Source: Mangifera indica
Taxonomy: Eukaryota; Streptophyta; Magnoliopsida; Sapindales; Anacardiaceae
DNA: 64,000 nucleotides
Direction of reading: 5' to 3'
NCBI RefSeq assembly: GCF_011075055.1
Contig: NC_058141.1
Location: forward strand, 14,393,639-14,457,638
Shown here: piece by piece, positions 1 to 11,296 of the stretch
Position numbering within the stretch: position 1 is the stretch's first letter
Layout: every line of letters begins with the position of its first letter
Notes under the pieces: generated by a model
Told to the model about the DNA's origin: nothing
The model's input: the letters and a program-made list of their open reading frames with translations, nothing else
Databases searched by the model: none
Translations under genes and position numbers: made by a program

Positions 1-40
1 AAAAAAAAAAAACAGCCCAATACAATCATCAGATGGTTAC

Positions 41-974
41 CTGTTGAAAGGAAGTCCTCAGGTAGCTTAAGCATTTTACCAAGCCAGTCTAGAACAATCA
101 TCTCAAGTTCTGTTGCAGCAGGAGAAGTTATCCAACTGAAACCCACAATGTTAAGAGCACCACTAAGCATTTCTCCCAAAAATCCAGCAACACTGCTATT
201 AGAAGGATAATATGCAAAGTAATTTGGGCTCTGCCAGTGAGTTACCCCTGGCAATATCTTTGCCTGAATATCTGCAATCATGCACATGTTTTGTCCTTAG
301 ACTTCAGTAAGAAAATATTAAATCAAGTTTAAACTATAAAATTCAGCCAGAGTAAGAGGGTAACTTGGTGAAGAGAATAAAAGAATCGTAAGTTGTAATC
401 ATAATTGAGCTATAAACTATGTTTTCTCAAATAATTCACATTCACCAGGCAATTAAAAAAAGTTTGAGAACTCAAATGAGTAATTTCACCGTCAAGAACA
501 TTTTGCAGTGACTCAGGATGCTTTGGAGCAGAATCCGGTACAAGTTCACGAAGATACCCAGGCTGCAAAGAAAAACCACAGAAATGCTGCTAATGAAGAA
601 AACTACGTTGATAACTTGATATCTCCTAATGGAGTTACCCAAAAAAAATGATGAAAGAATTCAAATTGTTGCACTTCAGTCAAACACGGAAAACACATTC
701 AAGAGATCAATGATTTCATTTATCCATGTGCACACACATACAGTAAATTACGTAAACACGAATAGATGGAAGGAATGATCAATGAAGCCCGTGAACAACT
801 TAAAAGAAGCTAGACCATATATAAATAAGGATAATATAAGATTGTATAACCTGAACTTGGCTAAGAACTGGAAAATTCTCAATAGTTTTGTAGTAATCAG
901 CAATGAAATCCACCATTCTATGAGCATTCTCCCTCAGTTGCTCTGCATCCATTGGCTTCAACCCACGACTCTCC
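41..974 (-). CDS. Aromatic amino acid decarboxylase / aldehyde synthase, 5' part (partial)
   Basis: PLP-dependent group II decarboxylase of the plant tyrosine/tryptophan decarboxylase and phenylacetaldehyde synthase family. Three exons read on the minus strand: 974-851, 562-490 and 271-41, with GT-AG junctions that stay in frame. Visible motifs are [49 protein letters not shown] and the start of the catalytic domain [18 protein letters not shown]. The gene runs off the left edge, so the PLP lysine and the catalytic-loop Tyr/Phe that separates decarboxylase from aldehyde synthase are not present. Translation probably starts at the Met at 952. No ATG lies in frame above it before an acceptor-like TATAG at 979-975. 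An upstream, possibly non-coding exon ending at 1232 (GAGAGCAG then GTGTGC) is phase-compatible. Family call is firm; substrate is unknown. Confidence 0.9.
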
Positions 975-1602
975 CTATATGTATAAATCAACCATGACAG
1001 AAAACCATGTCAGCAATAACTGATATCCATGTTAAGAGTAAAAATTATCATACAAATTAATAGAGACCTACATTTTGGTGAAAAGGAGTTGACGGTTGAG
1101 AGTGTTACGGAGAAAACAAAGTTCAATGGTATGTTCGCCTTTACTGTTATGAAAAGAGCATAAAAGCTTAATAGGGCAGTGAAAAGACTCTGGTTAGTGG
1201 ACAAAATCTAAAGGGCAAACATCAGGCACACCTGCTCTCCAAAAGAGACTTAAACACACGCGCCTTATGATTTACAGATTCTCCTGAACTATTGCCGCTT
1301 GCTCATTGTGTGGATGATATGATCCTGTCAAGTGATAAATGTGAGGTTATTTTGTTGGTCTCTCTTAGGGGTTTGGACATATCCAAATGTAATTTTCTAA
1401 AGCCTCTTTGGAAGAAAGGAAGAAATGGTTTTGTATAATCTTATATTCTCGAAAAGGGTCATTCATATAAAAAACCCAGCCCATTTTCCATGTCACTGTC
1501 GCTCCTTCCAGTTCAGTAACGCTAATGGCGGGCCTATAAATTGTCTCCAAATTGAAAAATAACGCACTCATAAACATCACAACACAACTCAATGAGCTAA
1601 GA

Positions 1603-2652
1603 ATGTACGATGAAGCACATACGTACGATAGAATTAAAGCCCAATTCCCGCTCTTATTTGGCAAACAATCCAAGCCCCAAATATCTCTTGAAAATTTCCA
1701 CGATGCCACCCGCCGATCAGAACCGCCGCCTTCCACTACCACAACCGGCACATTAGCCTCCAAGAGAAATGGCTTACCTTCTCTTTGATCGAGCAAAGCT
1801 TGAACTTGTTTCAAGAGTTGGAATATCACTGACTTGTAGTGTAGTGCAATGTACTTGGCACCCAAAGCTGAATCAAGTAATATTTTTCTTTCATATCTTT
1901 TCTGTTTTTCTATATTCTTTTTATTTATCCACGAATTCAAGCTACTTTGATTGAATCCTCTATTAATTGTCTTTGAAGCACACACTCAGAGACTTGTGCA
2001 GTAAACAAAATGAATTTATACTTATATTACAATTGCCTTTCTTTGCTTAAAGGTCTTTGCAACAGCTGGAGATAAGAGTCAGGGAGGAAGTCACATATTA
2101 TATGATCCCACCCTTAGTGAGCGAGGAGCTCTTGTGTGTGTTGCACGAGCACCAAGGACAAAATTTGTTGATGATTTTGGGTGTGCAAACTGTGATTCAC
2201 AATCCCCATGCCCTTATTCAGAGATCAGCCAAGTCGTAAGCGTCAGTGAGAGAAAATATTGAAGGACCCTATTAAGTCCCATAAGCCTGAGCTTCCCATT
2301 ACAGGCCCTGGTTATGGTGGGAGAGTTGGTGCAAGCAAGGGAAGCTTACCGACCCAATACCTTATGAAGGTATGGTGTTCTCCTCATCAGTGCTCTTGTA
2401 TTTGTTTTTTTTTTTTTTTTTTAATAATCTTTCATGTTAAGTGAAGCAAGTGGGGAGTTGCTGATATATGGAGTTACCTTGCAGCAAGGGGGAATGATCA
2501 AAGAGACATGGATGGATGAGGATCCTAGAGAAGCTATACTAAAGTATGCTGATGTTGCAGTGAAAGATCCTAAATTTATTCCTCCAGCATATGCAGAAAC
2601 CCAGCCTGAACCGGTTTTTGCAAAGTCTGATTCTGAGGACAAAGAGAAATGA
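1603..2652 (+). pseudogene. WDR70-like WD40 gene, internally deleted and frameshifted
   Basis: A decayed copy of the plant WDR70 homologue (Arabidopsis At2g20330 type, from memory). An N-terminal piece (YDRIKAQFPLLFGKQSK, 1603 to about 1780) abuts, out of frame, a C-terminal piece starting LLFDRAKLELVSRVGIS, so the WD40 propeller in between is missing. An intron follows CTGAATCAA at about 1879 and ends before GTCTTTGCAACAGC at 2053. The next exon begins VFATAGDKSQGGSHI, then changes frame near 2180 and again near 2215, and has an in-frame TGA near 2249. It recovers at EKILKDPIKSHKPELPITG. After a second intron (GT at 2369, AG just before CAAGGGGGAATG near 2484) the last exon is intact, ending in DSEDKEK and a stop. 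Introns are kept, so this is not a processed copy. Exact breakpoints are approximate. Confidence 0.85.
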
Positions 2653-4151
2653 TCTGATTGTGGTAGTGTACTTATGCTACACTTTCTCCCTGTTTTCTGG
2701 TTTTCTGGTCATTAGCTATCCAGTGATGGGATATTAGTTAGGATCTTTGTCATATTTTTTTATTGAAAGCATTTTGTTGTACTTCTTTAATTTTTCTAAT
2801 GCTTGTGTTTATGTTATAACACTTGTATGCTGCTGGTTTTAGGTATTTTCTCCTTAAGTCACCCCGAGTTTAATTTGAGCACCCAAGGAATACAATAAAT
2901 TGAGCATGGTTATGCTGAAGGTATTATAACGCAGTACATATGGTTTGATGCTGTGGATTTAAGAGAACTTTATAGTCCATATCTGATATACATGTTTAGT
3001 TCCCCTTGTCCACTTAATGTGGGGTTTTCAATGATATATACTCTTATAGAAACTCTGTTTATCTGTAAATTTGATAATAATACTTAAACTTAGACGGGGC
3101 AAAAATGCACTAGAGCTGTATATGCTCTTGCTAATTTAGATAGTTTTGATCTGTCATACGAATCAGAAGAGAAATTGAGTGTTGATGAGATGAATCAATT
3201 CTTCTTGTAGAGTGTAGTGTTGTCTGCCTGTGTGAATTATCTATTTTTAGATGACTAGGATAAGTATTAGCACGTTTTTTCTTTTTTCACAATTAAATGA
3301 ATTAATACATTTTGAATTTACTACTGAAGTTATTTATTTGACAGTAAGGAAAGGAAGCTTGCATAGGATTGCTCTTATTGGGCGCCATCTGCAGTTGGAC
3401 TGTCTGCACTCCAAAGCCATAAACAATGTTAACTTCTCCTTGTCCAAGATTTTATTGTTCACTTTTCTAGTGAAATAATGTACCATAACACATTGTATTA
3501 TGTCATCAATTAGGAAATTGTGTTCAGGTTTGGAACAACAATTTAATGAGATATCACAAGTTAAAACCTTCTTGTTATCTGTAATCAAAAAAGTGGGTTT
3601 CAAATTGCATTATCATTTTCAACACTTGATGTTAAATTTAGGGTAATATGGTATGCTACAAGAATCTTTTATGTTTTTTCTTCCTGATCTCTCTCTTCTT
3701 CTTTTTTTTTTTTTCCCTCTTTTTGGAATATTCATCTTTTGGGAAGCAAGGGGAAGAAAGAAGCAATATGAAATATAGTAAAAAGAAGAGCCTACAAGAG
3801 CGAATTACATATAAAACAGGAGCAACAGTTAAATTAAAAAGTCAGTCAATCTACAAATGATGTTTAACTTTAACATTTACAAGAATTTGGCATAAGACAG
3901 ATTTGAGTAACCCCATCATCATACCCTGACAAAAAAGGGGATGATTTGTCGTAGGTTGTACAAGAGACATATTGGTGTTGGTGGGTGTGTACAGATAATT
4001 GCTGTGAGGCATATTCAAATATTACTACCACAACTTGAAGTTAGAAAGATCACTAACACAATCTTTTGGCTGCAAATTAATTCACAGTTGTTGCTGGCTT
4101 CAAATTTGCTCTTAGTTTATCATCTGATATCCTTATCCAACACATGACTTG
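2653..4151. other. Intergenic: between the WDR70-like pseudogene and the DENN gene
   Basis: About 1.5 kb with only short ORFs and no recognisable protein similarity. It should contain the old 3' untranslated region of the pseudogene on the left and the convergent 3' untranslated region of the DENN gene on the right. A pyrimidine-rich tract lies at 3680-3723. I see no RNA gene or transposon. Confidence 0.6.
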
Positions 4152-7100
4152 TTAGCAGTAGCCATTTTCAAATCTTGATAAACGAAAGTCTGACAGAACA
4201 CTAAACAGTTGAGTCTCCAGGAATAGCTGCATCAACCACAATAGGCAATCCTTAATTAACAAAATGACTAGCAAAATGCAAACAATAACAGAATCTGTAA
4301 TAGTAATTTGTACTGAAGTTTGAACAATTTAAAATTTAAATACAAAATTACCTTGATAAATGGGCGGTCCTTACTAGGAAAGGAATCAATAAAACTATCT
4401 TTAAGAAGTAAAGAAACCTGGAAAGTTAAAACCAAAATTTCATCTGTTAAAGAGGAGAACATGATACAGATTTATAGTTGTTGATCATAAAATTTTGATA
4501 GTAGATTTTCTAACCCTGTCATTGTTTGATTGTACACTAGTTATTGTATGAGATCCAAAATTAGAACAAAGAGACTCCATGTACCGCCCCATGACGTTCA
4601 AAAATTGGGTTGCAGCTTCAGCCTGAAAAACACTTCAAATATTATTATTCATATCAACACACAAGCTGAATATGAGCAGGAGAGATCTGTAACCACCTGC
4701 ACTTCGCTGCATTTATACACAGGATGCCTTTTTGCAATTGAACTTTCAAAGGACAATTGAGCATGGATTGGTCTGAGTTCAGAGACAAGTTTTCTTTGTC
4801 CAGGAAGTGATGGTATGCGACACATCTTCACCTGGAAATAAAAAATAAAAAATTGAACAAGAATAGGATACATAAATCCCTCTATATTTCAAGAATTTGT
4901 GACACTTCCCAGACTGAGATGACGTGTTATAATTCTGCTATTAGGGGTAGTGGATTTGGAATTATTTCCAAAATGAATAAACAAAACGGTTTATTGCAAT
5001 TTCCTTAATTACCAATTTCCCTCAAATTTCTGAAATAACAAAATTTACAGTTAGGAGTTCCATTAAAGGCTGTGTGGAAGAAAGAAGGGGCTTTCGCTAA
5101 TTTGGTTCGAAAAATGCGGGCAAGGTTAGATTAGTTTGTAATTGTTGAATAAAGAAAACAACCAAGACATGTTAACTACATTATAACGCTTGCAATCCGA
5201 AAAAAAAAAAGATCAAGTCATATATAATCTGTAATTCCAGAAAAGATTAAAAACAATATATAAAAATTACACACCTGGTCCTTGAGAACATTTACAAGCA
5301 CAAGGTTTGATGTTTTCATCCTGAAATCAGCAGGTTTTTTTTGTAACCCAACCTGTAAAATTACATCGAAGATCAAAATATCAGTATTTTCTAATAATAC
5401 GTCAAACAAAGTCTTGAAATCATTGATCTTATATAACTCTAGTTTTCACTGACACAAGAGTAAGTTTCAACAATTTTAGTCTAGGAGGATGCTTTAAGAT
5501 TTTGAATCTAAAAATTTGAAACAAACATTCAACTAGCCAGCAAATTAATCAAGCAACAGAAACATTTGGATGGAAGATTCATGGACAAGCGTAAATCAAT
5601 AAACAGAGTAGATATAACTCCTTAACATGTACCAATTTTTAAATCTTATGATATTTCATGTTATAAGCATGCCGACCTTAGGGATATGGAACTCACAATA
5701 AAGGGAACAGGTGCATCAAGAAACTCAAGCATCTTCCCTGGTAAAACCTGTAAAAGATCAATATTGCAAAAAGAAAATCGATTATCACAGATTCACATGT
5801 GTTAACACCAGCATCAAAGGCATCAAAACTACACTTATTGTGCGATTTTGCTTCCAATCACACATGAAAATCACAATAAAAAAATTCCAACTTAAATTAT
5901 GAAGTGGCCACTGTAAAACCACCTTGGCTGCCTTCTTGTGATTGCTTTATTCCAAGATTTATTTTGGGTAGACACAATTATAAGAGATGAATTTTATTGA
6001 AATTTTCATAGCTTTTGACTCCCAAAGGTATCATTCAAGCCATATGTTTCTTTTTTCATTTTTTGATAAAATAAATTAAAGCACAGTGTTGGCTGAATTA
6101 TATCTAAACTTACTGGAAGAAGCAAACTCTGCCATTGAAATGGACGAATCATTGGACCGAGAGATAACACTACAGCTGATAAAATACCCTGCAATACTTG
6201 AAAGTGATATTAATGCCTAGAGCCCACTCAAAATAATTGCTTACTCATTTCCAGTTCCTATAAAATATTAACTGTATTCACAAGTCAGTGGTGATGACAC
6301 ATATTTAACAGGCCAACTCACCAGATTAGGACACACTACTACCAGTTGTTTCTCCAGTAACACTCCAGCAACCAGAGCCAAAACCTGAAGTTGTATAATA
6401 CCAAATTCAAATCTCAATATGAAAATGGTTCCCATTTCTTCTGAATAGGCATGCAACACATCTGTCTCAAAATGTAAAGAAAAAGGGCAACTACGTCGAA
6501 ATGAGTGAATGGATTAGATGTCATTACACTTTCAATTGAGAGAACCCGACAAATCGTTGCTGTTGTCCATAATGAGAGTGCAACAGCTTCTTCTGCAGAA
6601 GCCAACTTTCCATTGACCTTTTTTAATTAATTACACAAAAATCAGTTACATATACATACGACCGTATATTCAGAATATTCACCAAATAAGTACCTCAGCA
6701 GCTTCAAATGTATCTAAATCTTTTTCCGAAATGCCAAGGGCAGAAACTGGATGTCGGCTGTATTTAATAGACTGTAAATGCTTGAGTGGCTGGAAAACTA
6801 TTTCACTTCCTCGAGGTGGAATGAGGAGAGCATGATAACTACAAACTATTTGTAGCAAATCATTCTTATGTTCCTATAACATGAAAATAATAATAATAAT
6901 AGTCAAAGGGTAGTCAAAATATCACCTACACTCTGTAAAATGGGCAATAACAATAAACTCACCCTAGCCCACTCCATTATCAAATCATCCCCAAATTCTC
7001 TTTCATGATTTGGGGAAAGATCATCGACCTCATCCTCTGATAACATGCTTCTAGCTTGACTGCCAAAAGTAACAATATATCACAAAAATTGTCTCAGAGG

Positions 7101-10100
7101 AAAAGTACATTAAAGAATGAGGAAAGATGCAGACTGAAGTGTCAACAGATGCAATAAATCATATGATATAATTTAGTTTGTCAATATATACAGTTAACCA
7201 CACGATAATAATAAATCTACTACCTGAACAGAGATTCAGAACTTGCAAAATGCTCTAGTGTGCTGGTCCTAGAACATGTCCCAATCTCTGGAGAAGCTCG
7301 ACCATTCTCAAATCTTCCATAAATTCTTTCTAAATTATCAGATCGATTTTCTAAGGCCTCAGATGCACAGTCATCAAAATATTGCAAATTTTTCTTGTCA
7401 TCCTTATCTATTTCCTTTGAATGACTATCTGAAGCCTCACTAGCAGTGACACTTTCAGGGGAATGAGGTTCCCATATCTTTAGTGAAGATGGGATCTCAT
7501 CATCTGGTATAATTCCAGCAGCAGCAGCAGTAAGGGCAACTGCATTGTCAACAGGTATTGCAGAGGCCATCCACTCATTAATAGATTCCCCATTCGGCGA
7601 GTCAATGCTGCCATTTATTGGATCATGTAGTTTTGATGGTGAATGAGTGAGCTCAGTGAGAGTCATTTCATTAATAAACTGTGTAATCCGATTCAGGCGC
7701 TCCTGTGCAATTATGCTGCAACCAAGAAAAAATATAGGGGATTGTATTAACTAAAACACAATATTGATTTGTCTCCATAAGAAAAGACATCTATGACAAC
7801 AAATGCTCACAACAAGGAGAATAAATATAATTTTTTGAACCTGTTTAACATCTCATAGTGTAACTCAAAGAAAGGAACCCTTGTTAGCAAACAATAGCAG
7901 CGAGGCGCAGAAATCAAAAAACGGCTACATCTTCCAGAAGACTGAGAAAGCAGTGGTGATGTTCCTAAGATAGCAGGTGGTCTCTGGACAATTTCTGATA
8001 TGTATAAACAAACGCCATAAAGTGTAGCACTGTTGGCAACCTGACCAGAAAAAATGTTTCAGCATCCAACAATTCATGTTCCTTAGATCATTAATCTATG
8101 GGAACTAAAAATTGGTCAATTCACTCCCACTAAGCAATTGCAAACATTTCCAACTTAATATAAGTGAACTTTGTGGACACACATTTTAACAATATAAGGA
8201 GTAACTTTTTCAGGAACCATTTGGCACAAATGGACCTTATTAAATCTCCAATAAAAAGCAATGAATATTATTGCAAAAAGAAGGAGGAGGAGGAGGGAAC
8301 AGAAGGAGGAAATAATTTCTACAAAATACTTGCTACAACTGAGTCAAAGAAAGGGACAGAAAAGGCATTAGAATAATAACAGAACAGAAGTTACACATGC
8401 TGAAATGGAGAGTAAACATTTTTTTGAGAGAAAAAAAAAAGCTTACAACATTGTTCTGAGAGAGGAAAAAGATTACATGATATTCATTAGTAATAAGCAA
8501 TTTAAAGGCATGACACTGATCCTCTAATCAAAAAATAGCATGACAAATGTTAAAAAGAACGGAGAAATATAGATACTTGGGACCATCAATTGCAGGGATA
8601 ATAACTCCTATACTAGAAAACTGATTTCATCATCCATATCTTAAGTTCCAGTTCTAAGTCAATGATACCACAAAAGAAAATTCAATTATAACAACTGAAG
8701 TTCATCTAGGCAGTGCTTTCTTTAAGAAATAAGGTACCAAAAATTAACAAATGAGACAAAGAAGATACAAAGAAAGAATGTACCTTAAGTGAAAAAATAA
8801 ATGATGAATCATCTCTGCTTAAATGCTCCTGTCAAGAATGCAGAGAAATTAAATGGCATCTTCGGTGAAAGGTGCTTATACTTTGAAAAGAACAAGATTA
8901 ACTCACAGGAGTTTATTATAGAAAAAAAAAAAAAAAAACATAATCAGGCAGCAACAATTTTAGATGGAGATTACTTTTGACAAATTATATGGAATGCCAT
9001 GCAGCCATGTTTGCTGTATACAATGATACATTTTATAAAACTGCAATCCCGTTTAGTCAATTTAAAAACATATAGGTTTGAGTCAATGAATCCAACATTC
9101 TCTAGCTATGGTGCTACAAAAAGGAACAATAGCATTGAGTAATCTATAGGAAAAACTAAATCATTGCAATATATAAGATCTAACTTTGAAAACAATATCA
9201 AAGAAATAACAATGCAAAATGTCCACATACAAGTTCATTTAAATCACATAAGAACAATATCATTGTTACAGGAAACATAACAGGGACAGTGGTTGGCATA
9301 CCTGTCCATATACAAGTTCATTTAGATCACTTAGTGATGGAGTCCTCTCCACTAGCCGTGCCTGTATAATAAAATGATATGAGATAAAACAACCAACAGA
9401 CCAGCATATGCAAAATGCTGAATAAAACAGATGTTATTAACTAATCAAAGTAACATCAGCAATAAATAATATACAAAAAACACATCACACACAATTTTGA
9501 AACAACTATATATTTTATGATAGGAAACTGAAGAACTACTTCTAGAATAATGGGGTTCATACAAACTAAACTTCCAAGATTACACAATGAACAAATAGAA
9601 CAATTATTGATCACATTTATTTACTAAAACCTCATCAAAACTCTTTCTTCCTGTTGTCATATAGTTGTAAATATCTCTTCTATAAGTAAACAATTGGGAA
9701 GTAACAAAGTGTCAGCAAGATAACAATAAAATTATACCTTAACACCCCCAGGAAAACAGAAGGAGGCTAAATCCTTGATGCGCAGAGGTAACTTTTTCCC
9801 AGGAGGATATTTAAAAAGTATCTGCAAATGCCAAACAAACACAAAAAGTAATTATCAGCCCATATATTATTATGACCACAAAAAAGATCAATCAATAAAC
9901 ATAAACTGTTGACCAAAAATGAAAGGCACGTAAACCAAGTCATCATCATGGAAATAGAACAATAAAATAAATGTTTGTGAAACAGGCCAACAATTTCAAT
10001 GATGCATGGGGTATAACAACTGCATTCCAGTTGCAGTAAACACATAGGCCCTGGTCAAAATGCCAAAAACAGAAAGATATCATAAAAAATTCTATGGTAC

Positions 10101-11296
10101 AATACACAGTAGCCTTTATTTTCATACAGCAGATTGCTTAAACTAAGGCAAACACAGCAACCACACAGTACACTTGGATCATATTGTTAAAAGTGGAAAG
10201 AATTTATTAATTTAGTCAGTAAATAAACCTGAGATTGAAATGTCGGAAGTGAAGGACCCCGTGGTTGTATCATTCCTAAGTCAAACACTTCAGAATTTTC
10301 CATCTCAAACTCCCACTTTTTTCTTCTCACAAATGCATCCTCCACACACTCAAGATTGGCATCTGGATGAAGCCCCGCAATAATAAAATGTTCGAATAGT
10401 GAGGTGGGCTCCTTATATTGTGTATAATCCTACAATAAAATCCCTTCATTTATCATTTAAAGAAACATACAGGTAATTTTTTTTTCCATGTGATTATCAA
10501 TATTATGTGCTTCAGAACATTAAACAGCAATAAGCACTGCAAATCTGAAACTAAGAAAAAAAATGCAGATAGCATAACATATGATGACTAAAATGCAAGG
10601 GCATATGGATCACAGTCCAATCTCTGTTTACTTAGTTCTGACTGCCTAACATCCTCTAAAAAAGATAGATGGAACTTTTCAGTTCAAAGGCACCACCTAA
10701 CTTATATCCCGTCTTACAATAAAATCATTGAATGTGGTACATGAATCAAAAGTTAAGAAGGTGAATTTTTGGAGAGTAGAAAATCTGAGAAGTGAAGTAT
10801 CTTAAAATGAAGTATAACAAGAAACAACTGTTAGGAAAGATGCGTAACAAACTAGATAATACTTTGCACTTTACAGTAAACAACTTTTCAAACTCAGAAC
10901 AATGTAACCAGCGCAAAATGAAGAGAAAGAGAGAGAGAGACTAAAAACCATGGTTGTTGATTTTGAGTGAAGCTGATACCACTGGCGTTTTTGGTTTGCC
11001 AAGACCTCAGGATTGAAACAATACCGGTAATCATCATCTTCCCGCAACAAGCCACCCCATCGCCAAGCCCTCTGCACCTGACTTTTTAATCTCTGAAAAC
11101 TATTATTACGCCCAATTCCCCCCTGCCCCGTCAAAATCTCACTCTGACTGCGCCTATGTCGTGACGCCAATGAATTGGCACCTGAGGGCAGTGCTTCCCC
11201 TGCCACTTTAACTGCATCCTCAGATATCTTCTGTATTACCCGAATCTGTGATGAGGGCGTATCTTTTTGTGCATCACAATCTTCTTTACTCTCCAT
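4152..11296 (-). CDS. DENN (AEX-3) domain protein, probable Rab GEF
   Basis: Eighteen exons on the minus strand give an 815-residue protein: 11296-10949, 10429-10229, 9821-9738, 9361-9302, 8828-8784, 8040-7841, 7715-7224, 7059-6963, 6873-6694, 6617-6528, 6384-6322, 6188-6114, 5747-5697, 5352-5275, 4831-4697, 4622-4515, 4417-4352, 4226-4152. All phases agree. uDENN-like sequence (EPTSLFEHFIIAGLHPD) starts near residue 123. The linker near 320-480 is Ser/Glu-rich. The cDENN core spans about 570-690 (VALSLWTTATICRVLSIES, ALVAGVLLEKQLVVVCPNL, GPMIRPFQWQSLLLP, DAPVPFI). The dDENN tail reads LKDSFIDSFPSKDRPFIK and ends FENGYC. DENN proteins act as exchange factors for Rab GTPases in membrane traffic; the Rab partner is unknown. 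It resembles Arabidopsis At2g20320. A 5' UTR intron may begin at 11858. Confidence 0.93.

Noticed and set aside
1365..1985. 206-codon minus-strand ORF
   Set aside because: It lies antisense to the WDR70-like pseudogene, whose plus-strand reading explains the sequence; no family similarity in the minus reading.
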